Assembly (NCBI RefSeq): GCF_000717595.1
Contig: NZ_JNZO01000032.1
Location: 1-64,000, forward strand
DNA length: 64,000 nt
Reading direction: 5' to 3'
Source of the DNA: Streptomyces flavochromogenes
Lineage (GTDB): Bacteria; Actinomycetota; Actinomycetes; Streptomycetales; Streptomycetaceae
Below the pieces are notes generated by a model. That model saw only the letters and a program-made list of their open reading frames with translations. It was not told the origin of the DNA and made no database searches. Both the position numbers and the translations under genes were made by a program. Below are positions 7,598 to 16,495 of the stretch, in pieces. The stretch's first letter is position 1, and each line of letters starts with the position of its first letter.

Positions 7598-9616
7598 ATG
7601 AGTACAGGCAGTACTGCTCCCAAGCCCGGGGACCCGGGAGACCGTACGGGGCGGGCTGCCGGACCGAGGCGGGGGGGCTCGCGTTCCGGCCGTCCGCCGC
7701 GGGGTGGACGGCTGTTCCGGGAAGGGACGCCGGGCGGACCTGTCCTCCGGCTCTTCGTACGCTGGGTGCGACGGCCGTTGCTGCCCGCCGTGCGGCTGTG
7801 GCGGCGCAACATCCAGCTGCGGATCGTCGCGGGCACCCTGCTGATGTCGCTCGGAGTGGTGCTGCTGCTCGGCCTGGTCGTGATCGGCCAGGTCCGCAAC
7901 GGACTGCTCGACGCGAAGGAGAAGGCCGCCCAGAGCCAGGCCGCCGGCGGGTTCTCCGCCGCCCAGGACCGGGCGGCGACGACGCCCTCCGCTCCCGGTC
8001 AGCAGGACGGTGCGCGGGCCGGTGCCTCCGTGAACTGGCGCTCCACGCTGGTCGAGCAGCTCGCCAGCGGTGGCCAGAGCGCCTACAACGTGGTCGCGCT
8101 CTCCCTCGACACCGGTGATGCCGCGAGCCGCGGCGCCCGTGCCTCAGGGGAGGTCGACCCGACCACCAGCATCCCCGCGGAACTGCGGCACTCGGTGGCC
8201 CAGGGCACGGACACCCTCCAGAAATTCACCCGCATCCACTACACCAACGGCAAGGCGTCCGAGGCCGGTCTGGTGATCGGCAAGCGGCTGAACGACGCCG
8301 AGGGCACCCAGTACGAGCTGTACTACCTCTTCCCGCTGACCCAGGAGGAGGACTCCCTCACCCTGGTCAAGGGCACCCTCGCGACCGCCGGGCTCTTCGT
8401 CATGGTGCTGCTCGGCGCCATCGCCTGGCTCATGGTGCGCCAGGTGGTCACCCCCGTACGGATGGCCGCCGGGATCGCCGAGCGGCTCTCGGCGGGCCGC
8501 CTCCAGGAACGCATGAAGGTCACCGGCGAGGACGACATCGCCCGGCTGGGCGAGGCCTTCAACAAGATGGCCCAGAACCTCCAGCTCAAGATCCAGCAGC
8601 TGGAGGAGCTGTCGCGGATGCAGCGGCGGTTCGTCTCCGACGTCTCGCACGAGCTGCGCACCCCGCTCACCACGGTCCGGATGGCCGCCGACGTCATCCA
8701 CGAGGCCCGGGTGGACTTCGACCCGATCACCGCCCGCTCCGCCGAACTCCTCGGCGACCAGCTCGACCGCTTCGAGTCGCTGCTCTCCGACCTTCTGGAG
8801 ATCAGCCGCTTCGACGCGGGAGCGGCCGCCCTGGAGGCCGAGCCGATAGACCTGCGGCAGGTCGTGCGCCGGGTCATCGGCGGCGCCGAACCCCTCGCCG
8901 AGCGCAAGGGCACCCGGATCGTGGTCGTGGGCGACAAGCAGCCCGTGGTGGCCGAGGCGGACGCCCGCCGGGTCGAGCGGGTGCTGCGCAACCTCGTCGT
9001 CAACGCCGTCGAGCACGGCGAGGGCCGGGACGTGGTGGTGAAGCTGGCCGCCGCCGGCGGGGCCGTCGCCGTCGCGGTACGCGACTACGGCGTCGGACTC
9101 AAGCCGGGCGAGGCGACCCGGGTCTTCAACCGCTTCTGGCGCGCCGACCCGGCCCGCGCGCGGACCACCGGCGGCACCGGCCTCGGCCTGTCGATCGCGG
9201 TGGAGGACGCCCGGCTGCACGGCGGCTGGCTCCAGGCCTGGGGCGAGCCCGGTGGAGGTTCGCAGTTCCGGCTCACCCTGCCGCGGACCGCGGACGAGCC
9301 GCTGCGGGGCTCGCCGATCCCCCTGGAGCCCGAGGACTCACGGCGCAACCGCGAGCAGGCGGCCGCCGGACGAGCCCAGGAGAGCGCCCGCCTCACGGCG
9401 GTCCCGGCGCAGCCCGTCGGCGACCGGCCGCAGCTCGCCGTACCGCCGAGGCTGCCCGCGCCGTCGCGGGCGACCGTCGACCCGACGGCCCTGCCCGGCA
9501 GCGGCGCCCGGGTCGTGGCGCGCGCGGCGGCGGAGAACGACGGTGGTGGGGCGGGTTCGGCCACGGCCGACGCACACGGGAACGCGGAGCGGGGGGACGG
9601 GACACGTGGGCGCTGA
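7598..9616 (+). CDS. mtrB: sensor histidine kinase MtrB
   Basis: A 672-residue membrane kinase. A basic, disordered N terminus of about 70 residues precedes transmembrane helix 1 (about 75-97), an extracytoplasmic sensor domain (98-262), helix 2 (263-281), a HAMP linker (about 282-334), the HisKA helix with SDVSHELRTPLT and phospho-accepting H351, and an HATPase domain with N-box, DYGVGL and GTGLGLS boxes. The tail beyond about residue 560 is Ala/Pro/Arg-rich and probably disordered. It phosphorylates MtrA. The ATG at 7598 is one base after the mtrA stop. The sensor domain is expected to contact LpqB, encoded next. Confidence 0.96.
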   Translation: MSTGSTAPKPGDPGDRTGRAAGPRRGGSRSGRPPRGGRLFREGTPGGPVLRLFVRWVRRPLLPAVRLWRRNIQLRIVAGTLLMSLGVVLLLGLVVIGQVRNGLLDAKEKAAQSQAAGGFSAAQDRAATTPSAPGQQDGARAGASVNWRSTLVEQLASGGQSAYNVVALSLDTGDAASRGARASGEVDPTTSIPAELRHSVAQGTDTLQKFTRIHYTNGKASEAGLVIGKRLNDAEGTQYELYYLFPLTQEEDSLTLVKGTLATAGLFVMVLLGAIAWLMVRQVVTPVRMAAGIAERLSAGRLQERMKVTGEDDIARLGEAFNKMAQNLQLKIQQLEELSRMQRRFVSDVSHELRTPLTTVRMAADVIHEARVDFDPITARSAELLGDQLDRFESLLSDLLEISRFDAGAAALEAEPIDLRQVVRRVIGGAEPLAERKGTRIVVVGDKQPVVAEADARRVERVLRNLVVNAVEHGEGRDVVVKLAAAGGAVAVAVRDYGVGLKPGEATRVFNRFWRADPARARTTGGTGLGLSIAVEDARLHGGWLQAWGEPGGGSQFRLTLPRTADEPLRGSPIPLEPEDSRRNREQAAAGRAQESARLTAVPAQPVGDRPQLAVPPRLPAPSRATVDPTALPGSGARVVARAAAENDGGGAGSATADAHGNAERGDGTRGR

Positions 9617-11570
9617 CTCCTCAGAGGGGCACGCGGGGCGGGGCTTCCGAAAGGGGCACGTGGTGTGGCGCTTCCCAGGCTTCCGCGTGGGGAACGCCGA
9701 TCCGGACCTTCCTCCGGGGCAGGGCCCGGGGCAGGGCCGGAGTGCGCGCGCGGTGGTGCTCGCCGCGTGCGGCGGGCTCCTGGTGACCGGGTGCGCGACC
9801 ATGCCCGACAGCGGCGACGTCCAGGCGGTCCGGGGGGCCAACCAGGGCGACTCGCAGGTGCGGGTCTACGCGGTTGCGCCCCGGGAGAACGCGGACCCGG
9901 ACGAGATCGTCGACGGCTTCCTCGAGGCCATGACGAGTGACGACCCCGGCTTCGCCACCGCCCGCAAGTACCTGACGAACGAGGCCGCGCGGACCTGGAA
10001 GCCGGAGCAGAGCATCACCGTGCTCACCACCGCGCCGAACCGCGATCTGGCCGACCGCAACGCCGACCCCGACAACCAGGGCCGTTCCTATCCGCTCTCC
10101 GGCCGCAAGATCGCGACCGTGGACGCCCGGCACGCGTACCAGCCGTTCAGCCCGGCCGCGTACCTCCAGTCGATCCACGTCGTGCAGCAGCCCTCGGGCA
10201 ACGGCAAGGGCAAGGAGTGGCGCATCGACAGCCTGCCGCCCGGCCTGGTGCTCGGCGAGGCCGATTTCCTGCGCAACTACCGGTCGGTCAACAAGTACTA
10301 CTTCGCCTCCGGGCAGGACTGGGTCGTCGCCGACCCGGTCTACATCCGGCAGCGCCAGGACCCCGTCACCCGGATGGACCCGGTGACGCAGACGGTCAGG
10401 GCGCTCCTCGAAGGCCCCACGGACTGGCTGAAGCCGGCCGTCGACTCCAGCTTCCCCTCCGGTGCGGAGCTGCGGAAGGGCGTCACCACCCTCACGCCCG
10501 ACGACCAGTCCACGCTCAAGGTGCCGCTGAACGGAAAGGCGGACCTGGTGGGCGCGGAGCCGTGCCGGCGGATGGCGGCGCAGCTGCTGTTCACGCTGCG
10601 CGACCTGACCTCGGTGAACGCCGAGCAGGTGGAGCTCCAGGGGTCGAAGGGCCAGTCGCTGTGCCGTCTCGGCAAGGGACAGGCGACCGACGAGTTCGCC
10701 CCCGTGCGGAACGCGGAGCGGGACGAGAACCCGTACTTCGTGGACGAGCACCACAAGCTGATGATGCTGGTCGGCGCGGGCAAGGAGGCCAGGGCGCCCG
10801 TCGAGCAGGTGCCCGGACCGCTCGGCAAGGGCACCCTGCGGCTCGGTTCGGTCGCCGTCGACCGGGGCGAGACCCGGGCCGCCGGGGTCGGGGAGAGCGG
10901 CCGCGATCTGTTCGTCTCCTCCATCACCACCGAGGAGGAGCCGGCGCCGGCGATCCTGCGCAGCAAGGCGGTCAAGCCCACCGACCGGCTGTCCGCGCCC
11001 AGCTGGGACGGCCGGGGCAACCTGTGGATCGCCGACCGCGACCCCGCCGCCCCCCAGCTGTGGATGGTGCCGGACGGCACCGGTGACCCCGTCAGGGTGC
11101 GTGCGCCGTGGCTGACGGACGACGCGAGGATCGAGTCGCTGCGGGTCTCCGCCGACGGGGTCCGGATCGCGCTCGTGGTCAGCCGGGGCGGGGACACCAC
11201 TCTGCAGATCGGCCGGGTCCAGCGGCAGACGTCGGGCGACGAGCCGGTCGTCTCCGTGCTCGACCTCAAGCCCGCCGCGCCCCGGATGGAGTCGGTCACG
11301 GCCGTCTCCTGGGCCGGGCCGAGCCGGCTCGTCGTGGTCGGCAAGGAGGCGGGCGGCGTCCAGCAGATCCGCTACCTGCAGACCGACGGCTCGACCTCGG
11401 CGACCTCGGTGCTCCCCGGCCTGAACGGGGTGACCTCGGTGGCCGCGCCGTACAAGGGCTCCGTGCCGCTGATCGCCGACTCCGGCAACGACGGCATCGT
11501 GCGGCTCGTGCCGGGCACGAACTGGCAGCCCGTGGTCAAGACCGGTACCTCGCCCGTCTATCCGGGGTAG
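9606..11570 (+). CDS. lpqB: lipoprotein LpqB, MtrAB accessory protein
   Basis: A 654-residue lipoprotein. The N terminus carries a hydrophobic stretch ending in the lipobox LLVTGC with the lipidated cysteine at residue 63 of this frame. A GerMN-like domain follows (about 80-360, with the PDEIVDGFLEAMTSDDP and RKYLTNEAARTWKP motifs of the family), then a beta-propeller-like C terminus. In mycobacteria LpqB modulates MtrB from the outer face of the membrane. The GTG at 9606 overlaps the mtrB stop by 11 bases and gives the usual xGAD start; a GTG at 9660 or 9663 with AAGGGG upstream would give a shorter leader and is a real alternative. Confidence 0.93.
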   Translation: MGADSSEGHAGRGFRKGHVVWRFPGFRVGNADPDLPPGQGPGQGRSARAVVLAACGGLLVTGCATMPDSGDVQAVRGANQGDSQVRVYAVAPRENADPDEIVDGFLEAMTSDDPGFATARKYLTNEAARTWKPEQSITVLTTAPNRDLADRNADPDNQGRSYPLSGRKIATVDARHAYQPFSPAAYLQSIHVVQQPSGNGKGKEWRIDSLPPGLVLGEADFLRNYRSVNKYYFASGQDWVVADPVYIRQRQDPVTRMDPVTQTVRALLEGPTDWLKPAVDSSFPSGAELRKGVTTLTPDDQSTLKVPLNGKADLVGAEPCRRMAAQLLFTLRDLTSVNAEQVELQGSKGQSLCRLGKGQATDEFAPVRNAERDENPYFVDEHHKLMMLVGAGKEARAPVEQVPGPLGKGTLRLGSVAVDRGETRAAGVGESGRDLFVSSITTEEEPAPAILRSKAVKPTDRLSAPSWDGRGNLWIADRDPAAPQLWMVPDGTGDPVRVRAPWLTDDARIESLRVSADGVRIALVVSRGGDTTLQIGRVQRQTSGDEPVVSVLDLKPAAPRMESVTAVSWAGPSRLVVVGKEAGGVQQIRYLQTDGSTSATSVLPGLNGVTSVAAPYKGSVPLIADSGNDGIVRLVPGTNWQPVVKTGTSPVYPG

Positions 11571-11674
11571 CGGCCGCCGTCGCCCGTCTCCGGGTACCTG
11601 ACGTACTCCGGGGGCACCCGTGGGGGTTTTCCACAGGGGTGGCCGAGGCGCCCGGGAAGGCGCACAGTGGAGCC

Positions 11675-12484
11675 ATGCGGGGGTGGTGGCGCGAGATCGC
11701 CGGGCTGGTGCTGCCGGTCGCCTGCGGAGGCTGCGGCAGGCCGCGCACCGAGCTGTGCCCGTCGTGCGAGGCGGCGTTGACCGGGGCGGGGGAGGGGCCG
11801 CGCAGGGTGCGGCCCTCGCCCGAGCCGGCCGGGCTGCCCGTCGTCCATGCCGTCGCGCCGTACGCCGATGCCGTACGCGAACTGCTCATCGCCCACAAGG
11901 AACGCGGGGCGCTCCCCCTCGCCCGCCCCCTGGGCGGCGCGCTCGCCGTCGCCGTGGAGGCCGCTGCCGGGGGCACCGAGGGCCTCGCGGCGCGACCGCT
12001 GCTCCTTGTACCGGTGCCCTCCTCGCGGCGCTCCGTGCGGGCGCGTGGCCACGATCCGACCCGCCGGATCGCGCTGGCGGCGGCGGCCCGGCTGCGGGGC
12101 GCCGGGCGACAGGCGCGGGTCGTGCCGGTGCTGCGGCAGCGGCGGTACGTGGCGGACCAGGCGGGTCTCGGGGCGCGCGGACGGCTCGCGAACCTCTCCG
12201 GTGCGCTGGAGGTCGTGCCCGGCGGCGGGCGGCTGCTCCGGGCGGGAAAGGTGGTGCTCGTCGACGATCTGATGACCACGGGCGCCTCACTGGCGGAGGC
12301 GGCGCGCGCCCTCGGAGGTGGAAACCTTCCGTTCATTCATGGAATACCGCACGGCTTACCGGTCGGTTCGGCGCAGCGCGGATTCGAACAGCGGGCGGCG
12401 GCTGTGATCGCATCCTCTCCCGCTTCGTTCGAAATAAACCGGAACTCGCAAGGAACTTGGAACGTTGCAGGTGGTGAGAGGTGA
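11675..12484 (+). CDS. ComF-family phosphoribosyltransferase-like protein
   Basis: A 269-residue ComFC-type protein. An N-terminal zinc ribbon (C17-C20 and C28-C31) is followed by a PRTase fold with VPVPSSRRSVRARGHDP near residues 112-128 and the PRPP-binding loop VVLVDDLMTTGAS at 193-205. Family members are linked to DNA uptake and helicase or primosome functions; no reaction is established in Streptomyces. The ATG at 11675 is preceded by GGAG and also by a CACAGT -10-like hexamer 6 bases away. Residues 215-240 look like an insertion between the PRPP-loop helix and the next beta strand, and this stretch is less GC-rich than its surroundings. Confidence 0.88.
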   Translation: MRGWWREIAGLVLPVACGGCGRPRTELCPSCEAALTGAGEGPRRVRPSPEPAGLPVVHAVAPYADAVRELLIAHKERGALPLARPLGGALAVAVEAAAGGTEGLAARPLLLVPVPSSRRSVRARGHDPTRRIALAAAARLRGAGRQARVVPVLRQRRYVADQAGLGARGRLANLSGALEVVPGGGRLLRAGKVVLVDDLMTTGASLAEAARALGGGNLPFIHGIPHGLPVGSAQRGFEQRAAAVIASSPASFEINRNSQGTWNVAGGER

Positions 12485-12777
12485 AGGCATCCGAACGGAG
12501 GTATGTCGCGGTAGCGGGTGCCGACACCCGTCCGAAGGGGCTATGTTCGGTTGTGAGGAATGGTGAAAGCCATCGCCTAGCCGAATACATGGTTGCGCCT
12601 AGGGACAGGAGTTCAGGGCGAATTAACCTCTTGTCGATGGGGTGGGGATCTTGTCGACTGGGGAGGAGAGGTGAAGTCGCCAAGTCCGAGCTCCGGTAAT
12701 CCACCGGAGTGTGGTGCAAAGGGAGATGCCCGGCGGCCGAGAGAGCCGACCAGGGCGATCCGGGAACGGAGTTCTGC
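12485..12777 (+). ncRNA. raiA RNA: structured RNA leader between comF and hpf (raiA-motif position)
   Basis: This 293-base segment has no convincing gene and is noticeably less GC-rich than neighbouring genes. It is full of helices: 12543-12550 pairs with 12581-12590 (two-base bulge) and encloses ATGG-TGAAAG-CCAT at 12560-12573; a 7-bp stem CTCCGGT/ACCGGAG at 12691-12709 follows; then a CGGC/GCCG helix. The raiA motif is an established large ncRNA of Firmicutes and Actinobacteria that typically lies between a comFC gene and the raiA/hpf gene, which is exactly this arrangement. Assignment is by position and structure; I could not check the covariance model. Exact ends are uncertain. Confidence 0.65.
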
Positions 12778-13458
12778 GTGGACATCGTCGTCAAGGGCCG
12801 CAAGACCGAGGTGCCCGAGCGGTTCCGCAAGCACGTGGCCGAGAAGCTGAAGCTGGAGAAGATCCAGAAGCTCGACGGCAAGGTGATCAGCCTCGACGTC
12901 GAGGTGTCCAAGGAACACAACCCGCGGCAGGCCGACAGGTCCGACCGCGTGGAGATCACCCTCCACTCCCGAGGCCCGGTGATCCGGGCGGAAGCCGCGG
13001 CGGCGGACCCGTACGCGGCCCTCGACCTCGCTAGCGACAAGCTCGAGGCACGACTGCGCAAGCAGCACGACAAGCGGTACACCCGCCGTGGAAACGGCAG
13101 GCTTTCGGCGGCGGAGGTCGGGGACGTGGTGCCCGGCGCCGCCCAGCTCAACGGAGACGGCCAGCTCGTCGCCGACGAGACCGACAAGGTGCCCACCACG
13201 ATGATGGGCTCGATCGAAGTCCAAGGCGAAGGCCCGCTGGTGGTCCGCGAGAAGACCCACCGTGCCGCACCGATGACGCTCGACCAGGCTCTCTACGAGA
13301 TGGAGCTGGTCGGACACGACTTCTATCTCTTCGTCGACTCCGACACGAAGCAGCCGAGCGTCGTCTACCGCCGGCACGCGTACGACTACGGCGTCATCCA
13401 TGTGGAGAGCGACCCGCTCGCCGAGGGTGGCGGCGCCGGTGGTGCGCTCGGCGGCTGA
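12778..13458 (+). CDS. hpf: ribosome hibernation-promoting factor, long form
   Basis: A 226-residue protein. The N-terminal ribosome-binding domain (about 1-105: VDIVVKGRKTEVPERFRKHV...) is joined by a flexible linker to the C-terminal dimerisation domain (about 160-215, with EMELVGHDFYLFVDSDT and a VVYRRHAYDYGVI strand). Long HPF dimerises and pairs two 70S ribosomes into inactive 100S particles in stationary phase. The GTG at 12778 was chosen because GGAACGGAG lies just upstream and it starts the domain exactly. Its regulation may involve the structured leader just upstream. Confidence 0.96.
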   Translation: MDIVVKGRKTEVPERFRKHVAEKLKLEKIQKLDGKVISLDVEVSKEHNPRQADRSDRVEITLHSRGPVIRAEAAAADPYAALDLASDKLEARLRKQHDKRYTRRGNGRLSAAEVGDVVPGAAQLNGDGQLVADETDKVPTTMMGSIEVQGEGPLVVREKTHRAAPMTLDQALYEMELVGHDFYLFVDSDTKQPSVVYRRHAYDYGVIHVESDPLAEGGGAGGALGG

Positions 13459-13497
13459 CCGCCGTCTCGCGCCCCCACACCCCAAGTGCCCCTCACG

Positions 13498-13533
13498 GTG
13501 CCCCTGGAGCGCCCTTCGCGCCCCCAGGGGCAC
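13498..13533 (+). terminator. hairpin after hpf
   Basis: GTGCCCCTGG at 13498-13507 pairs perfectly with CCAGGGGCAC at 13524-13533, and the inner bases can extend the helix (GCGC with GCGC). There is no T-run, which is common for Streptomyces terminators. It lies 40 bases past the hpf stop. Confidence 0.6.
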
Positions 13534-13591
13534 CCCCGTGCGCCCGCGGATCACCCCGTTGCCGCCGGAGCATGAAAGCATGGCGTGCACG

Positions 13592-13620
13592 CCAACCGCT
13601 GCTCCCTGAGTAGCGGTTGG
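13592..13620 (+). promoter_or_regulatory. inverted repeat in the leader of the response-regulator gene
   Basis: CCAACCGCT (13592-13600) and AGCGGTTGG (13612-13620) form a perfect 9-bp inverted repeat with an 11-base spacer, 45 bases before the start codon at 13666. It could be an operator or an mRNA hairpin; I see no T-tract. Confidence 0.45.
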
Positions 13621-13665
13621 AGGACCGGAAACGAATTCAGGCCACGGCCTTCAGGGGGAGGAACG

Positions 13666-14418
13666 ATGGCGGACAGCTTCGGGCCGGTGCTCAGCGGGCG
13701 CGAGCACAGTGGTCCGGTCCCGGACGGATCGGAATCGGACAGCGACGCATTCCGCAAGGAGCCGATCCGAGTCCTAGTCGTGGACGACCATGCTCTCTTC
13801 CGCCGCGGACTCGAGATCGTCCTCGCGCAGGAGGAGGACATCCAGGTCGTCGGCGAGGCCGGCGACGGGGCGGAGGCTGTCGACAAGGCGGCCGATCTGC
13901 TGCCGGACATCGTCCTGATGGACGTACGGATGCCCCGGCGCGGCGGCATCGAGGCGTGCACCTCCATCAAGGAGGTGGCCCCCAGCGCGAAGATCATCAT
14001 GCTGACGATCAGCGACGAGGAGGCCGACCTCTACGACGCGATCAAGGCGGGGGCCACCGGCTACCTCCTCAAGGAGATCTCCACCGACGAGGTCGCGACG
14101 GCGATCCGCGCGGTCGCCGACGGCCAGTCGCAGATCAGCCCCTCGATGGCCTCGAAGCTCCTCACCGAGTTCAAGTCGATGATCCAGCGCACCGACGAGC
14201 GCAGGCTCGTGCCCGCGCCCCGGCTGACCGACCGTGAGCTCGAGGTCCTCAAGCTCGTGGCGACCGGGATGAACAACCGTGACATCGCCAAGGAGTTGTT
14301 CATCTCCGAGAACACGGTGAAGAACCACGTCCGCAACATCCTGGAGAAGCTTCAGCTGCACTCCCGGATGGAGGCCGTGGTCTACGCGATGCGGGAGAAG
14401 ATCCTCGAGATCCGGTAG
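13666..14418 (+). CDS. orphan NarL/LuxR-type response regulator
   Basis: A 250-residue regulator. A 33-residue acidic, probably disordered N-terminal extension precedes a receiver domain (about 35-150) with D40/D41 and phospho-acceptor D86 (VLMDVRMP), then a LuxR-type helix-turn-helix at about 185-245 (LTDRELEVLKLVATGMNNRDIAKEL). It is predicted to bind DNA as a phosphorylated dimer. No histidine kinase gene is adjacent, so its partner is unknown. The ATG at 13666 has GGGGGAGGA at the right distance; a longer frame upstream lacks a ribosome-binding site. Confidence 0.92.
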   Translation: MADSFGPVLSGREHSGPVPDGSESDSDAFRKEPIRVLVVDDHALFRRGLEIVLAQEEDIQVVGEAGDGAEAVDKAADLLPDIVLMDVRMPRRGGIEACTSIKEVAPSAKIIMLTISDEEADLYDAIKAGATGYLLKEISTDEVATAIRAVADGQSQISPSMASKLLTEFKSMIQRTDERRLVPAPRLTDRELEVLKLVATGMNNRDIAKELFISENTVKNHVRNILEKLQLHSRMEAVVYAMREKILEIR

Positions 14419-14428
14419 ACGGCCGCGG

Positions 14429-15592
14429 CTAGCCCAGCGCAGCCACCAGGTCCTTCGCCAGTCCCGGGGTGTCCACCCGCTCCACCCTCACCGCGTCGCA
14501 GCCGACCCATTCGGCCGCCTCGCGCAGCGCCCGCGCCACCGCGGGAACGGCCTTCGGGCCGTCGAGCGTCACCTGGCGGGCGACGAGCGTCCCGCCCTCC
14601 CGCGCGGGGTCCACCCGGCCGACCAGACGGCCGCCGGCCAGGACCGGCATCGCGAAGTAGCCGTGGATCCGCTTCTGCTTCGGCACGTACGCCTCCAGGC
14701 GGTGCGTGAAGCCGAAGATCCGCTCCGTGCGGGCCCGCTCCCAGATCAGCGAGTCGAACGGCGACAGCAGGGTCGTACGGTGCCGACCGCGCGGCTCCGA
14801 GGCCAGCGCGGCCGGGTCCGCCCAGGCGGGCTTCCCCCAGCCGGCCACCGTGACCGGCACCAGGCCCGCCGCCTCGACCACCGCGTCGAACTGCTCCCCC
14901 TTGAGCCGGTGGTAGTCGGCGATGTCCGCGCGCGTGCCCACGCCCAGCGCCTCGCCCGCCTGCCGGACGAGCCGCCGCACGCACTCGGTGTCGTCCAGGT
15001 CGTCGTGGAGCAGCGTCTGCGGGATCGCCCGCTCCGCCAGGTCGTACACCCGCTTCCAGCCGCGCCGCTCGACCACGACCACCTCGCCGTACATCAGCGC
15101 CCGCTCGACGGCGATCTTGGCGTCCGACCAGTCCCACCACTCGCCCTTGTTCTTCGCGCCGCCCAGCTCGGTCGCCGTCCGCGGCCCCTCGGCCCGCAGC
15201 TGGGCGATCACCTTGTCGTACGCCTCCGCCGACAGCTCGTGGCCCCAGTGCGGGCGTCCGCGGTAGGCGCGCCTGCGGAAGGCGAAGTGCGGCCACTCCT
15301 CGACGGGCAGCACGCAGGCCGCGTGCGACCAGTACTCGAAGGCGTGCGAGCCGGTCCAGTAGGCGTCCTCGACCGTCGTACGGCCGACGGCGCCCAGGCG
15401 CGCGTACGGAATGAGCTCGTGCGAGCGGGCGAGGACGGAGATCGTGTCGAGCTGGACCTGGCCGAGCCCGCGCAGCACGCCGCGCACCCCGGCGCGGCGG
15501 TCGGGCGCACCCAGGAAGCCCTGGGCGCGCAGCGCGATCCGGCGGGCGTCGTCGGCGGACAGTTCGGCGGCGGGGCGCGGCACAGTCGTCAT
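14429..15592 (-). CDS. YcaQ/AlkZ-like winged-helix DNA glycosylase
   Basis: A 387-residue HTH_42 (YcaQ/AlkZ) protein. The catalytic Q-x-Q motif is seen as GQVQLDT with Q45 and Q47, and the family's YWSHAACVLP and LLSPFDSLIWERAR motifs are present. Family members such as E. coli YcaQ and Streptomyces AlkZ remove bulky alkylation and unhook interstrand crosslinks. It converges on the response-regulator gene with 10 bases between the stops. The ATG at 15592 has TAGGGT 7 bases upstream and no Shine-Dalgarno, which fits a leaderless mRNA. Whether its substrate is a crosslink or a general alkyl base is not visible. Confidence 0.88.
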   Translation of the reverse strand: MTTVPRPAAELSADDARRIALRAQGFLGAPDRRAGVRGVLRGLGQVQLDTISVLARSHELIPYARLGAVGRTTVEDAYWTGSHAFEYWSHAACVLPVEEWPHFAFRRRAYRGRPHWGHELSAEAYDKVIAQLRAEGPRTATELGGAKNKGEWWDWSDAKIAVERALMYGEVVVVERRGWKRVYDLAERAIPQTLLHDDLDDTECVRRLVRQAGEALGVGTRADIADYHRLKGEQFDAVVEAAGLVPVTVAGWGKPAWADPAALASEPRGRHRTTLLSPFDSLIWERARTERIFGFTHRLEAYVPKQKRIHGYFAMPVLAGGRLVGRVDPAREGGTLVARQVTLDGPKAVPAVARALREAAEWVGCDAVRVERVDTPGLAKDLVAALG

Positions 15593-15653
15593 GGACCGCA
15601 CCCTAGGCCCCGGCACTGACAGTTCCCCTCGGCGGACCTGCCGGGTCCGGCGG

Positions 15654-16256
15654 TCAGAGCGGGCTCGGCAGGTCGTCGGCCGGCAGGTCGCGGGCGGGGA
15701 GGTACGGCAGGGGGCTCGGGAGGCCGAAGTCGGAGGGGAGCAGGGCGGCGATCCAGCTGTCCCGGAGCGTGCCCTTGTTGGTGAGTCCGGCGCGCTGAGC
15801 GCCCTCGACGACGAAGCCGACCCGCTCGGCCACCGCGCGCGAGCCGGTGTTGCCCACCTCGGCGCGCCAGACCAGGCGGGTGCAGCCGAGCCCGGTGAAG
15901 GCCCAGTGGGCGACGGCCCGGACGGTCTCCGTCATGTAGCCGCTGCCGCGGTGTTCGCCGGCCAGCCAGTAGCCGACCTCCCAGACGCCCATGCCGCGAC
16001 TGGTCAGGGAGACGGCGGCGAGCAGCGGGCCGCCGGCCAGTGGCTCGACGGCGAAGGCGTACTCGGTGTCCTCGCGCCAGCCGTCGGGCACGAGCCGGTT
16101 CAGGAAGAGCTCGGCGTCCTGCCGCGTATAGGGGTCGGGGACGACGGTCCAGCGTCGGATGTCCGGGTCCTGACAGATGGCGTACACCGCGTCGACGTCC
16201 TCGGGGACGAAGTTCCGCAGGCGCAGGCGGTCGGTGGTGAGGGTGATCGGATCCAT
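15654..16256 (-). CDS. GNAT-family N-acetyltransferase (RimJ/RimL-like)
   Basis: A 200-residue RimJ/RimL-type GNAT. It starts with the family's [20 protein letters not shown] strand and helix, has the [21 protein letters not shown] segment containing the acetyl-CoA pyrophosphate loop (about 102-115), and ends the fold with the N-x-x-S-x-x-V-x-E-x-x-G-F pattern. It is predicted to acetylate the N terminus of a ribosomal or other protein, or a small amine. The ATG at 16256 has CACAAT 6 bases upstream. The tail after about residue 175 is Pro/Leu-rich and probably loose. Confidence 0.85.
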   Translation of the reverse strand: MDPITLTTDRLRLRNFVPEDVDAVYAICQDPDIRRWTVVPDPYTRQDAELFLNRLVPDGWREDTEYAFAVEPLAGGPLLAAVSLTSRGMGVWEVGYWLAGEHRGSGYMTETVRAVAHWAFTGLGCTRLVWRAEVGNTGSRAVAERVGFVVEGAQRAGLTNKGTLRDSWIAALLPSDFGLPSPLPYLPARDLPADDLPSPL

Positions 16257-16398
16257 GCCGGGATTGTGGTGAGCCGCCGGACCGGAAGCGAACACTTTTC
16301 GGGTGGGGCGGCACCTTCCGCCCACCTCGTGCGTTCTCTTTCCGGGCGGACGTACGGCTCCGGCACTGTGGGCCTCCCTTCGCGAGGGCGGTCTCGCT

Positions 16399-16404
16399 TA
16401 CGAT
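16399..16404 (+). promoter_or_regulatory. secA -10 element
   Basis: TACGAT at 16399-16404 fits a Streptomyces housekeeping -10 hexamer and lies about 90 bases upstream of the secA start. A small hairpin CCCT-TCGCG-AGGG is just upstream. I see no strong -35. Confidence 0.45.
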
Positions 16405-16495
16405 GGCCGTTGCGGTGGGGACCACCTGCCGTGCCCGCGCTCGCGTCCATGACAAGACCCAGTGCCAGGCCCGACCGGCAAGGAGACCAGCCTCA

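Noticed and set aside
12481..12699. Possible small protein gene between comF and hpf
   Set aside because: No good ribosome-binding site or codon bias, and the region folds extensively; a structured RNA explains it better.
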